Assembly (NCBI RefSeq): GCF_023115465.1
Contig: NZ_CP096034.1
Coordinates: 2,108,001 to 2,172,000, forward strand
From: Gottfriedia acidiceleris
GTDB lineage: Bacteria > Bacillota > Bacilli > Bacillales > Bacillaceae_G
DNA: 64,000 nt
Reading direction: 5' to 3'
In this document: positions 8,641 to 17,387 of the stretch, one piece after another
Layout: each line of letters begins with the position of its first letter
Numbering within the stretch: position 1 is the stretch's first letter
Notes under the pieces: model-generated
Told to the model about the DNA's origin: nothing
Databases searched by the model: none
What the model saw: the letters and a program-made list of their open reading frames with translations, nothing else
Made by a program: the position numbers and the translations under genes

Positions 8641-8652
8641 TAAAAGTGTCAA
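8624..8652 (-). promoter_or_regulatory. SigA promoter of spxA2-saiR
   Basis: Minus-strand TTGACA (8647-8652), 17-nt spacer, TAAAAT (8624-8629). It gives a leader of about 125 nt before spxA2. The rest of 8653-8867 holds only the acetyltransferase ribosome site (GAGGTGG) and no convincing gene. Confidence 0.75.
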
Positions 8653-8867
8653 CTATATTTTTTGAGTTTAAATGATGGATTGTGTTTATACATAAACGAA
8701 TACAAAAATGAACTATACAATAGGCACAAGTTTAATATTCTACGACGAATTATAAGAATTACTATTGCTAGAATTAATATAGTAAAGTGTAAAAAGTTAG
8801 TTTATTTTGAAACTTCTAAGTATAATAGAATATACAAAAAAATAACGAGAAATTTTAGAGGTGGAAT

Positions 8868-9422
8868 ATGAGCAAACTAGAATTTTTTGAAATAGAGACT
8901 AGTCGATTAAAACTTAGAAGGTTTAAAGATGAAGATGTTAGCAACTTTTATAAATATCGTTCAAATGCGGATGTGGCGATTTATCAAGGCTGGGAAAATT
9001 ATACATACGAACAAGCGACTAATTTTATCGAAAAACAAAAGTCAGCTGAAATGAATATTCCTGATTCATGGGTTCAAGTAGCGATTGAAAATAAAATGGA
9101 TGGTCAACTAATAGGGGATATTGGAGTACACACTTTATCGAATCCTAAAAATCAAGTTGAAGTCGGCTTTACGTTAGAGCCAATGTACCAGCATAAGGGA
9201 TATGCCTTTGAAGCATTACAAGGGATTCTTGATTATTTATTTAATGAATTAAATAAAGAAAAAATTAACGCAATCGCTGTAGAACAAAATTCTTCTTCAA
9301 TTAAATTACTAAAAAAATTAGGATTTCATGAAATGAAAAAAATAGAAAATTCTTTGTTTAAAGGCCAATATGTAACTGAATTTATGTTTGGGCTTTCGAA
9401 AAATGATTGGAATAAAAAGTAG
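8868..9422 (+). CDS. GNAT acetyltransferase, RimJ/RimL type
   Basis: A 184-residue N-acetyltransferase with the RimJ/L opening FEIETSRLKLRRFKDEDV, the motif A segment VEVGFTLEPMYQHKGYAFEA (about residues 105-124) that binds acetyl-CoA, and EQNSSSIKLLKKLGFHE (about 143-159). It transfers acetyl from acetyl-CoA to an amine; the substrate (protein N-terminus, small molecule) is unknown. GAGGTGG precedes the ATG. The following EamA transporter starts 14 nt downstream, suggesting one transcript. Confidence 0.88.
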   Translation: MSKLEFFEIETSRLKLRRFKDEDVSNFYKYRSNADVAIYQGWENYTYEQATNFIEKQKSAEMNIPDSWVQVAIENKMDGQLIGDIGVHTLSNPKNQVEVGFTLEPMYQHKGYAFEALQGILDYLFNELNKEKINAIAVEQNSSSIKLLKKLGFHEMKKIENSLFKGQYVTEFMFGLSKNDWNKK

Positions 9423-9436
9423 GAGATGGGAATTAA

Positions 9437-10348
9437 GTGAATTTCTTTAAGGGAGCTTTGTATTTATCATTGGCCGCAAGTATATGGGGCATGACTTATG
9501 TTGTCAGTAAAGTAGTATTAGATCGGATTTCTCCATGGTTATTGCTAGAAATGAGATTTCTATTAGCTTTATTCACATTAGGGGTAATCAGTCTTTTCCA
9601 AAAAAGCTGGAAAATTAATAAAAAAGATTTGGTTCCTCTCGCAGTTATTTCTTTAGTCGGATATACTGGCTCAATTGGTTTTCAATTTGTTGGTACAAAG
9701 CTTTCAGGCGCTGCAATGGGCTCTTTAATTACTTCAGCTTCACCTGCATTAATATCATTATTTGCATTTTTTATTTTAAAAGAAAAAATTAATAGCCGTA
9801 AGATAGTTTCGTTAATTTTAGCAACAATTGGCGTAATCGTTGTAATAGGATTACCAAAAGGTGGATCAAATTTAGGTGCATATTTTGGAAATCTCATACT
9901 AGTAGGTGCAGCCATTACCTGGGCATTATATACAGTTTTAAGTAAAGTTCAGACTAGTAAATATTCATCATTAACCGTAACAACCTGGGCGACGGTATTT
10001 GGCGTAATTTTTACATTACCATTTACGGTTATTGAACAAAGTAATCACATTACTCACTTACCATCAAATGGTTGGATTTGGATGGGGGTCCTATTTTTAG
10101 GTACAATCTCAACAGCAGGTGCCTTTTATCTTTGGAACAAAGGATTTGAATTTATTGATACTTCCACAGGATCATTATTTTTCTTTTTACAACCATTAAT
10201 TGGTACGATATTTGGTTATTTTTTATTAAATGAAGAAATTAGTCCTTCTTTCTTCATAGGAAGTGTTCTAATAGTAGTAGCTGTGTATCTATCGATTAAA
10301 GAACCTAAGCAGAAAACGACGCTTCAATATAACTCGAAAAAAGCATGA
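9437..10348 (+). CDS. EamA/DMT-family transporter
   Basis: A 303-residue membrane protein with about 10 helices in two EamA repeats (first ends near residue 137, second begins LGAYFGNLILVGAAITWALY). Typical features are the AASIWGMTYVVSK start and FFFLQPLIGTIFGYFLLNE near the end. DMT transporters move metabolites or amino acids; the substrate is unknown. GTG start with AGGAGATGGG upstream, directly after the acetyltransferase, and a terminator after the stop. Confidence 0.9.
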   Translation: MNFFKGALYLSLAASIWGMTYVVSKVVLDRISPWLLLEMRFLLALFTLGVISLFQKSWKINKKDLVPLAVISLVGYTGSIGFQFVGTKLSGAAMGSLITSASPALISLFAFFILKEKINSRKIVSLILATIGVIVVIGLPKGGSNLGAYFGNLILVGAAITWALYTVLSKVQTSKYSSLTVTTWATVFGVIFTLPFTVIEQSNHITHLPSNGWIWMGVLFLGTISTAGAFYLWNKGFEFIDTSTGSLFFFLQPLIGTIFGYFLLNEEISPSFFIGSVLIVVAVYLSIKEPKQKTTLQYNSKKA

Positions 10349-10357
10349 TACATTTTT

Positions 10358-10388
10358 AAGTAGTTGATATATTCAACTGCTTTTTTTA
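10358..10388 (+). terminator. Terminator after EamA transporter
   Basis: AAGTAGTTGA / TCAACTGCTT hairpin with a seven-T tail. Confidence 0.88.
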
Positions 10389-10469
10389 TTGGCTAATTTA
10401 CCTAAATATACGAATCTTAAGATTAGATGGAATGAATTTTATGAATGCAGACTTTTCTATGTATTTAAA

Positions 10470-10498
10470 TTGACAAATGCAGTAAGGACAAATAATAT
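10470..10498 (+). promoter_or_regulatory. SigA promoter of the marR-MMPL operon
   Basis: TTGACA (10470-10475), 17-nt spacer, TAATAT (10493-10498). The operator palindrome starts within the -10 box. Confidence 0.8.
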
Positions 10499-10530
10499 AA
10501 ATCTTGTGCGATACATCGTATAAGATTTAT
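10497..10530. promoter_or_regulatory. 34-bp operator palindrome for the MarR-type regulator
   Basis: Arms ATAAATCTT (10497-10505) and AAGATTTAT (10522-10530) with an inner CGAT-AC-ATCG symmetry. It overlaps the -10 box and the start of transcription, so binding would block the operon. Autorepression by the MarR protein encoded next is the natural reading. Confidence 0.75.
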
Positions 10531-10562
10531 TTTACTTAGAAGTATTTTGTTGGAGGGATAAA

Positions 10563-11075
10563 ATGGTAGAACGACCAGAATTTATTCGTGAATCAATCGA
10601 TTTTTTACAGCGTTTTTTAATGAAAAGCCTTCAAAAGCATTCGGAGGAACATGGAGTTACAATTCCACAAGCAAGAGTTATTGGCGAAGTATATGCTCAT
10701 AAAACAATGAGTATTAAACAACTTTCTAAAAATCTTAAAATGACGCAAAGTACTGTATCAGATATCGTTGAGCGTCTGACTACAAAAGGCCTTTTATTGA
10801 AAACACCTAATCCAAAAGATAAACGTTTCGTCGAGATTTCTTTACCTGATAATATTGCAGATGAAATACATGATAACATTACTGAAATTGCAAATAAGTC
10901 AGTAAATAGTGCATTAAGTCTTCTAGACTCTGATGAACAAGAGATTGTAGAAAAAGGGATGAAATTATTAGTTTCAGCTGTTAAGAAAAAGATGGAGACA
11001 GATGGAATGGATAATTATGAATTCTTTGATGTATTGTACTTTCTTGATGACGAAAAAGAAAAAAAAGGAAAATAA
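10563..11075 (+). CDS. MarR-family regulator of the adjacent MMPL exporter
   Basis: A 170-residue winged-helix repressor. The MarR core is visible as MSIKQLSKNLKMTQSTVSDIVERL (recognition helix region, about residues 51-74) followed by the wing PNPKDKRFVEISLP. It should dimerise and bind the palindrome over its own promoter, releasing on binding a small ligand such as a drug. GGAGGG precedes the ATG. The exporter gene starts 21 nt after its stop, so both form an operon under the same control. Confidence 0.9.
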   Translation: MVERPEFIRESIDFLQRFLMKSLQKHSEEHGVTIPQARVIGEVYAHKTMSIKQLSKNLKMTQSTVSDIVERLTTKGLLLKTPNPKDKRFVEISLPDNIADEIHDNITEIANKSVNSALSLLDSDEQEIVEKGMKLLVSAVKKKMETDGMDNYEFFDVLYFLDDEKEKKGK

Positions 11076-11096
11076 ATTAATGTAGGAGGGGACCAT

Positions 11097-14000
11097 GTGA
11101 ACAAAATCATAAAGGGTCGTTGGATCATTTTTTCCATATGGTTGATTGCAACAGTATTGTTAACAGTTCTTCAGCCTGATATAAATGCAATTCTGCGGAA
11201 TAAGGGGCAGGAAGGAGCAAATAGTGATTCACCTTCTGTTATGGCAGATCATATCCTCAAAAAAATGGATTCTGCAAAAGGAACGAATAATCTGATTGTT
11301 TTTTATGATAAAAATAAAATTTCAAATGACGAAATGAAAAAAATTGGTGATGCTGTTAAAGAAATACATGATAGTAGTAAAGAACTTAGAATTTCGGAAA
11401 TCATTGATCCTTTTAATATTCCAAATGCAAAAAGTTCATTAGTCTCAAAAGATGGAACCACACTAATGGTGAGTTATAAGCTAGATAAGAACGGAAGAGA
11501 AATAGATGATATTAAAAAGCAAATAGATAATAAATTAAGTAAAGTACCAGTTAAATATTATTTAAGTGGTGAAGATTTTATCAATAATGATTATTTAAAA
11601 GCTTCGCAAGCGGGAGTCGAAAAAAGTGCTGCTTTGACAGTTATTTTTATTTTAGTCGTACTTATTCTTGCGTTTAGATCAATCGTTACACCATTTGTAT
11701 CATTGATTGCAGTTGCATTTTCTTATCTATGTTCTATGGGAATAGCTGCCCAATTAATCGATAAAGCTGGATTTCCAATTACTAGTCTTACTCAAATGCT
11801 TTTAGTACTTATTCTTTTTGGGATTGGTACTGATTACAACATACTCCTTTTTAATCGTTTCAAAGAGGAACTTTCACTCGGACATTCAGTTGATGAATCA
11901 ATTGTAAACACATATAAAACGGCTGGTAAAACAATTGCCTATAGTATTTTAACTGTGTTTATTGCATTCCTTGCACTTGTATTTGCAGAATCTCCAATTT
12001 ATAAGTCAGGTGTTGTAGTTGTTATAGGTGTATGCATATTATTATTAGAAATTTTGACGTTAACACCATTTATAATGAAGGTATTAGGAAAAAAACTTTT
12101 CTGGCCATCTAAAAATGTTGGGGGACACAAGGAAAATAAATTTTTTGGTAATTCGTCTGCTTTTGCCATAAAGAAACCAATTATAACAATTGTCGTAATA
12201 CTATTAATTTTATCTCCAATGGTCTATTTCCATCAAGAAAAGCTAAACTTTGATACAATTGGAGAACTGGGAAATAAATATCCTTCATCAAAAGGATTTA
12301 ATATCGTTTCAGATCATTTTGGTAAAGGTCAGGCAATGCCTGCAACAGTCGTTATTGAAAACAACAAAGCGCTTGATAATAACCAATCACTTGCAGTAAT
12401 TGATAATGTTACAAAACGACTAAAGAAGATAAAGGGTGTTAAGCAAGTTTCTTCAGTAACACAACCTGAAAGCAAACAAATTGATAGTTTTTATGTTGAT
12501 CGTCAAATGGGTACAGTGACAGATGGTATTTCAAAAACAAAAGATGGAGTTAACGAAATACATGACGGATTAAGTTTGGCCCAAGATAAACTAGGATCAG
12601 CGGATTTCTCAAAGGTTAACCAAATGGTAGATGGAACAACGGAACTACAAAATGGTGTGACAGCATTAAGTGGTGGATTAAAACAAATTCAAGCAGGGAT
12701 TGGCAATGGTTCTAGTAAATCTCAATCAATCTCTAGTGGTATAGCAACGATCGAAATGAATCTAAGAAAAATGAGTAGTGGTGTTACATTATTAACAAAA
12801 AATTATGAGAAGATGCAATCGGGTTATAAGGAACTAGGAACTCATTACCAAGAATCAGCACAAGCACTTCTTGGTCTAAAAGGCGCAATTTCTCAAATGC
12901 AATCAATGGTGACAGCACTAGGTAGTAGTTATTCGAATTCAAAAGATGATGTAAATTACCAATCTTTAAAGCAAACGATTGATCAAACGGTTGCCTCCTT
13001 AAATCAAATTACTCCAGAAGGAATCGAAGCTTTAAATGAGAATTATAATGCTGTAACTGCTGGTTTTGCTACTGCTAACAGTAATCTTTCTAGTATGAGT
13101 AATGGTTTAACCCAAATGGCTGATGGTTTGAAAAAACTTGAAAGTGGCTTAAGCGATGCATCATCTGGAATTGGAAAAATTGTCACAAATATGAATAAAG
13201 TATCAGATGGACTTGGTCAAATGAAATCAGGTCAGCAACAACTAGTATCTGGCATCAATGGCTTTAGTACTTTCGGGGAAAAACTATCAGATGTAAACGG
13301 TGGGTTAGAGAAAATATCTGACGGATTAGGAAAGACAAATGATTTCTTAACTCAGTATAATTCTAATAAAACTTTCTTTATTCCAAAAGAAGCATTAACT
13401 GACGAGAACTTTAAAAAATCATTAGACATGTTTATGTCAAAAGATAAAAAGATTACAAAGCTAACAATTGTTTTGGAGAATGATCCATATTCAAAAGAAT
13501 CTTTAAATACGATCAATAAAATAAGTTCGGCTGTTAAAAGTGGACTTAAAGGCACAGAACTTTCAAATGCAAAGTCAGGTGTTTCAGGTCCAAGTGCAAC
13601 AACAAATGATATGAACAATATTTTGAGTAGTGACTTAAATAAAACAACAACAATTGTTATTATTGGGGTATTACTTGTATTATTCCTAGTGATAAAATCA
13701 TTCTGGACACCAGTATTTATCACTGCATCACTTTTAGGAGCATACTACTGCGCTATGTTTATGATCAATTATATTTTCATAGATTTGCTAGGATATCAAG
13801 GAATATCTTCTTTTGTTCCCTTCTTCTCTTTCATAATTATCGTAGCTTTAGGAGTGGATTATAGTATTTTCCTAATGATGAGATTTAAGGAATATACTCA
13901 TTTGGCACCAAAAGAGGCTATCGTATTAGCATCTAAGCATACTGGTGGAGTCATTATTTCAGCTGTAATCATACTTGGTGGTACATTTGCAACACTTATG

Positions 14001-14180
14001 CCATCTGGAATCCTTTTATTGTTTGAATTAGCAATAGCGGTAATAACTGGTCTAGTCGTACTTTGCTTCATCTTATTACCAATCTTTTTACCAGCAATGA
14101 TTGCATTACCTGAAGCATTGGCTAATCTATTTTCAAGAAACAAGGAAGCAAATGTTGATACAGAAAAACATGTAATTTAA
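11097..14180 (+). CDS. MMPL/RND-superfamily exporter with long helical insert
   Basis: A 1027-residue membrane protein with two RND-like halves: one helix and an extracytoplasmic domain, then helix bundles at about residues 170-340 (with GIGTDYNILLFNRFKEEL) and 850-1010 (with ALGVDYSIFLMMRFKEY); these GxxxDY segments carry the proton-relay Asp of the family. Between them lies a long Gly/Ser-rich helical part (about 460-760) with repeats such as LQNGVTALSGGLKQIQAGI, like YhgE/Pip and YdgH-type proteins. It likely exports lipids or amphipathic drugs. GTG start with AGGAGGGG upstream; ATG two bases earlier is out of frame. Confidence 0.9.
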   Translation: MNKIIKGRWIIFSIWLIATVLLTVLQPDINAILRNKGQEGANSDSPSVMADHILKKMDSAKGTNNLIVFYDKNKISNDEMKKIGDAVKEIHDSSKELRISEIIDPFNIPNAKSSLVSKDGTTLMVSYKLDKNGREIDDIKKQIDNKLSKVPVKYYLSGEDFINNDYLKASQAGVEKSAALTVIFILVVLILAFRSIVTPFVSLIAVAFSYLCSMGIAAQLIDKAGFPITSLTQMLLVLILFGIGTDYNILLFNRFKEELSLGHSVDESIVNTYKTAGKTIAYSILTVFIAFLALVFAESPIYKSGVVVVIGVCILLLEILTLTPFIMKVLGKKLFWPSKNVGGHKENKFFGNSSAFAIKKPIITIVVILLILSPMVYFHQEKLNFDTIGELGNKYPSSKGFNIVSDHFGKGQAMPATVVIENNKALDNNQSLAVIDNVTKRLKKIKGVKQVSSVTQPESKQIDSFYVDRQMGTVTDGISKTKDGVNEIHDGLSLAQDKLGSADFSKVNQMVDGTTELQNGVTALSGGLKQIQAGIGNGSSKSQSISSGIATIEMNLRKMSSGVTLLTKNYEKMQSGYKELGTHYQESAQALLGLKGAISQMQSMVTALGSSYSNSKDDVNYQSLKQTIDQTVASLNQITPEGIEALNENYNAVTAGFATANSNLSSMSNGLTQMADGLKKLESGLSDASSGIGKIVTNMNKVSDGLGQMKSGQQQLVSGINGFSTFGEKLSDVNGGLEKISDGLGKTNDFLTQYNSNKTFFIPKEALTDENFKKSLDMFMSKDKKITKLTIVLENDPYSKESLNTINKISSAVKSGLKGTELSNAKSGVSGPSATTNDMNNILSSDLNKTTTIVIIGVLLVLFLVIKSFWTPVFITASLLGAYYCAMFMINYIFIDLLGYQGISSFVPFFSFIIIVALGVDYSIFLMMRFKEYTHLAPKEAIVLASKHTGGVIISAVIILGGTFATLMPSGILLLFELAIAVITGLVVLCFILLPIFLPAMIALPEALANLFSRNKEANVDTEKHVI

Positions 14181-14204
14181 TAGATTAATAAATTTAGTTT
14201 AAAA

Positions 14205-14246
14205 ATGCCGACTTGCTATCCAAATAATAGTAGGTTCGGCTTTTTT
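14205..14246 (+). terminator. Terminator of the marR-MMPL operon
   Basis: AATGCCGA / TCGGCTTTTTT stem with a long, partly paired loop. Confidence 0.7.
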
Positions 14247-14315
14247 ATTAAGGATTTTTGTTCTAAAAATAAATTACCATTAATTGTGCAAAAAAAAGTG
14301 GATGCTAAATAAAAT

Positions 14316-14362
14316 GTACCCTATAGAGTAGACACTTAAAAAAAGTGACCTCTATAGGGTAC
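14316..14362 (+). repeat. Hairpin at the IS left end
   Basis: GTACCCTATAGAG (14316-14328) and CTCTATAGGGTAC (14350-14362) are perfect 13-bp inverted arms inside the left end of the IS, upstream of orfA. In RNA entering from outside this would fold over the orfA leader and could limit transposase expression. Confidence 0.75.
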
Positions 14363-14404
14363 TTTTGTTTATAATTAGAAAAAACGGGATCGGGGAAATA
14401 TTAG

Positions 14405-14815
14405 ATGAGCGATAAAATATTTACAGATAAAGAAATTAATCTACTTTCCAAAAACCAACACGTAAAGTCAGTTAGTTCGAAAGGGATCACTTACACCGAT
14501 GAGTTCAAGCGTATTTTTATTTCGGAAAATAAGAAAGGAAAATTACCAAGACAAATATTTGAAGAGTGTGGATTTGATATAGAAGTGATTGGAATGAAAA
14601 GAGTTCAAGCTGCTGGTAGTAGATGGCGTTCTGCGTATAGAGAGAATGGTGAACTTGGTCTTCGTGACACGAGATCCGATAGCTCAGGAAGACCTTTAAA
14701 TAGAGAACTAACTTTAGAGGAAAAGAACGCTCGTTTAGAAGCAGAAATTAATCTACTTAAAGCTGAAAATGAACTACTAAAAAAGATTCGTTTCTTAGAA
14801 GGGAGGATGAAGTAG
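14405..14815 (+). CDS. IS3-family transposase OrfA
   Basis: A 136-residue protein with a helix-turn-helix region (ISENKKGKLPRQIFEECGFD, then VQAAGSRWRSAY) for binding the IS ends and a C-terminal leucine-zipper-like coiled coil (LEEKNARLEAEINLLKAENE). Near its end (14779-14785) is A-AAA-AAG, a classic -1 slippery heptamer. Slippage enters the orfB frame, which is open through the junction, so an OrfAB fusion transposase would be produced. Confidence 0.88.
   Translation: MSDKIFTDKEINLLSKNQHVKSVSSKGITYTDEFKRIFISENKKGKLPRQIFEECGFDIEVIGMKRVQAAGSRWRSAYRENGELGLRDTRSDSSGRPLNRELTLEEKNARLEAEINLLKAENELLKKIRFLEGRMK
14779..14785 (+). promoter_or_regulatory. Programmed -1 frameshift heptamer in the IS
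   Basis: A AAA AAG in the orfA frame. After a -1 shift the reading continues without a stop to the end of orfB (15735). Confidence 0.75.
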
Positions 14816-14883
14816 TCGTTATTTCTCCTAGCCAAAAATATACTCTAATACGTTCCATAATTGAAAAGTTTGAAATAAAACAT

Positions 14884-15735
14884 ATGGTAACTTACCTTTG
14901 TAAGATAGCTGGCGTATCAAGAAGTGGTTATTATCATTACTTTTCTATTAAGTCACAAGAACGAAGAAAGCAACAAGATGAAAAGGATGAAATTGTAAGG
15001 GTAAATATATTAAAGGCTTATCGCTTTAAACGTTATAAAAAAGGGGCACGTCAAATCAAGAGTACATTGGCGGGTCAATTTAAGATTGTCTACAATTTAA
15101 AACGTATACGAAGAATCATGAAAAAATACGGTATAGTTTGCCCAATTAGAAAGGCAAATCCCTACAGACGAATGATGAAGGCTACAAAAGAACATAGGGT
15201 TGTGCCAAACCGATTGAATCGTCAATTTAAACAAGAAGTACCTGGGAAAGTACTTCTAACACATATAACCTATCTAAAATATGGTAAAGGTCAGAAAGCA
15301 TATTTATCAACAATTTTAGATAGTTCAACAAATGAAATAATGGCATACCATGTTTCAGACCGAATAACAATGGAGTTAGCTACAGATACTCTTCGGAAGT
15401 TAAAAAGGAATCGTAACTTTAAGAAAGTAGAAGGTTCACTCATTCATTCAGATCAAGGAACACATTATACACACCCAAACTTTCAAAAACTAGTAAAAAA
15501 ATTAGGTTTAATTCAATCAATGTCTAGACGTGGAAACTGTTGGGATAACGCTCCACAAGAATCATTTTTTGGCCATTTTAAAGATGAAGCCTCTATTAAG
15601 TCATGTCAAAATTTAGAAGAGCTTAATAAAGAAATAAAACATTATATGAACTATTACAATCATTATAGATATCAGTGGAATTTAAAGAAGATGACCCCTG
15701 TTCAATACAGAAATCATCTCCTTAAAGTTGCATAG
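14884..15735 (+). CDS. IS3-family transposase OrfB, catalytic Asp replaced by His
   Basis: The 283-residue integrase part has an HTH_21-like start (AGVSRSGYYHYF), then an rve integrase core. The family triad is Asp-Asp-(35)-Glu. The second Asp (HSDQGTHY, residue 190) and the Glu (APQESFFGHFK, residue 226) have the right 35-residue gap. The first, normally in a TDITYL context, reads THITYL: His127 (CAT at 15262-15264). One base change from GAT would explain it, and it should abolish strand transfer. The C-terminal HYMNYYNHYRYQW motif is intact. Confidence 0.88.
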   Translation: MVTYLCKIAGVSRSGYYHYFSIKSQERRKQQDEKDEIVRVNILKAYRFKRYKKGARQIKSTLAGQFKIVYNLKRIRRIMKKYGIVCPIRKANPYRRMMKATKEHRVVPNRLNRQFKQEVPGKVLLTHITYLKYGKGQKAYLSTILDSSTNEIMAYHVSDRITMELATDTLRKLKRNRNFKKVEGSLIHSDQGTHYTHPNFQKLVKKLGLIQSMSRRGNCWDNAPQESFFGHFKDEASIKSCQNLEELNKEIKHYMNYYNHYRYQWNLKKMTPVQYRNHLLKVA

Positions 15736-15791
15736 ACTTTTTTTCAATGTCCTTTACAAAGGGTACATTTTAAAAAACATCCACTTTTTTA

Positions 15792-17387
15792 TTAGTCCAC
15801 TTGTATTTCATTATTAACATCAAGAGCTTCAACTAATTCTAATTCCTCATGACGTTCTTTAAAACGATTAAACGTAAATTCATTGGCAAATAAGAATAGA
15901 GGACGTTCGAAACGGTCATAAACAAGCATGTTCCGCATATCTTGATATTTCTTAAGTCCTTTTACGTCATCTGTTTTAACCCATCGAGCTATATTGAAAT
16001 CAACATGGTCTTTACGGATATCAGATCCATATTCATTTTTTAAGCGGTATTCAAATACTTCAAATTGAAGTTGACCTACAGCACCTAAAATGACTTCATT
16101 AAATTCATTTTTATAAACTTGAATTGCACCTTCTTGAGCTAATTGCTCAACACCTTTATGGAAGTGTTTCGATTTTAATGAGTTAACTGGGCTAACTCGT
16201 AAGAATAACTCAGGTGGGAATGTAGGTAATGGCTCAAAGAATAATTTTTGTTTGCTAGATGTTATTGTATCTCCGATTTGATAAGTACCTGAATCGTAAA
16301 TACCAATTACGTCACCTGCATATGCACGGTCAATCGTTTCACGGTCATTAGCCATCAATTGAGTTGATTGACTTAATTTAATTTGTTTTCCTGTACGAGA
16401 AAGCATAACGTTCATTCCACGTTCAAATACGCCCGAACAAATTCGCAAGAATGCAATACGGTCACGGTGAGCAGGATTCATATTAGCTTGAATCTTAAAG
16501 ATAAAACCACTAAATACTTCATCAGTTGGATTAACTTCACCATTAATTGTTTTACGAGGTCCCGGTGCAGGTGACATATCTAAGAAATGATTTAAAAATG
16601 GTGTTACCCCAAAATCGACTAATGCTGTACCGAAGAAAACAGGAGTAAGTTCCCCAGCTCGAACTAAGTCTAAATTGAATTCATTTCCTGCACCTTGTAA
16701 AAGATCAACTTCATCTCGTAAATTTTCTAAATTGGAAGGCTCTAAATGTGCTTCTAATTCAGGACCATGAACGCCATCTTGACCAAGTTTAATCACTTCA
16801 TCTTTACGGAAAAGATGAACTTCATTTTCTAATCGATCATAAACACCTTCAAATTGCATTCCACTACCAATTGGCCAAGTAACTGCAACAGAAGGCATTC
16901 CTAGAACTTCTTCTAATTCTTCCATTAATTCTAATGGATCTTTAGCTTGGCGGTCTAATTTATTCATAAAGGTAAAAATAGGAATACCACGTAAACGACA
17001 AACTTGGAAAAGTTTCTTAGTTTGTGCCTCAATACCTTTTGCAGCATCAATTACCATAACTGCAGAGTCAACAGAAGTTAGTACACGATATGTATCTTCA
17101 CCAAAATCATTATGACCAGGAGTATCCATAATTGACACCATTTTTTCATCGTATTCAAACTGCATAACAGAAGAAGTAACAGAAATTCCACGTTGCTTCT
17201 CAATTTCCATCCAATCAGATTTTGCATATTTTGAATTTTTTTGAGCTTTTACAGTACCAGCTTCACGAATTGCTCCACCATGAAGTAGTAATTTTTCAGT
17301 TAAAGTTGTTTTACCAGCATCCGGGTGAGAGATGATCCCAAAAATACGGCGTTTAGCAACTTGATTAATTAATTCTTTATTTGCCAT
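15792..17387 (-). CDS. prfC: Peptide chain release factor 3 (RF3)
   Basis: A 531-residue translational GTPase that removes RF1/RF2 from the ribosome after peptide release. G1 (SHPDAGKTTLTEK, about residues 20-32), the switch/G2 region ending QRGISVTSSVM, G3 (DTPGHNDF, about 87-94) and G4 (NKLD, about 141) are present, followed by the RF3-specific domains ending at LVEALDVNNEIQVD. Full family length. AAAGGA lies upstream of ATG. Its natural terminator seems to have been split by the IS element downstream. Confidence 0.96.
   Translation of the reverse strand: MANKELINQVAKRRIFGIISHPDAGKTTLTEKLLLHGGAIREAGTVKAQKNSKYAKSDWMEIEKQRGISVTSSVMQFEYDEKMVSIMDTPGHNDFGEDTYRVLTSVDSAVMVIDAAKGIEAQTKKLFQVCRLRGIPIFTFMNKLDRQAKDPLELMEELEEVLGMPSVAVTWPIGSGMQFEGVYDRLENEVHLFRKDEVIKLGQDGVHGPELEAHLEPSNLENLRDEVDLLQGAGNEFNLDLVRAGELTPVFFGTALVDFGVTPFLNHFLDMSPAPGPRKTINGEVNPTDEVFSGFIFKIQANMNPAHRDRIAFLRICSGVFERGMNVMLSRTGKQIKLSQSTQLMANDRETIDRAYAGDVIGIYDSGTYQIGDTITSSKQKLFFEPLPTFPPELFLRVSPVNSLKSKHFHKGVEQLAQEGAIQVYKNEFNEVILGAVGQLQFEVFEYRLKNEYGSDIRKDHVDFNIARWVKTDDVKGLKKYQDMRNMLVYDRFERPLFLFANEFTFNRFKERHEELELVEALDVNNEIQVD

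Larger units (their letters stand above)
14315..15767 (+). mobile_element. IS3-family insertion sequence (IS150-like)
   Basis: About 1453 bp between TGTACCCT (14315) and AGGGTACA (15767), with imperfect inner inverted repeats (a shared GACA block near position 17-20 of each end) and TG...CA termini typical of the family. It carries orfA and orfB in -1 relation with an A-AAA-AAG slippery site. No clear 3-4 bp target duplication was found next to these ends. The transposase lacks the first catalytic Asp, so this copy is probably immobile without help. Confidence 0.85.
14292..15790. repeat. Split inverted repeat around the IS3-family element
   Basis: AAAAAAGTGGATG (14292-14304) and CATCCACTTTTTT (15778-15790) are perfect 13-bp arms, but lie 10 bp outside the TGTACCCT...AGGGTACA ends of the insertion sequence. 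Without the element they would form a hairpin ending in a T tract directly behind prfC (minus strand), i.e. a terminator. Alternatively they are the outer parts of unusually long IS ends. Confidence 0.6.

Noticed and set aside
8662..8871. 69-codon frame upstream of the GNAT gene
   Set aside because: No ribosome site, Ile/Lys/Asn-rich random composition, and it overlaps the spxA2 promoter region; the GNAT gene has its own strong site inside its end.
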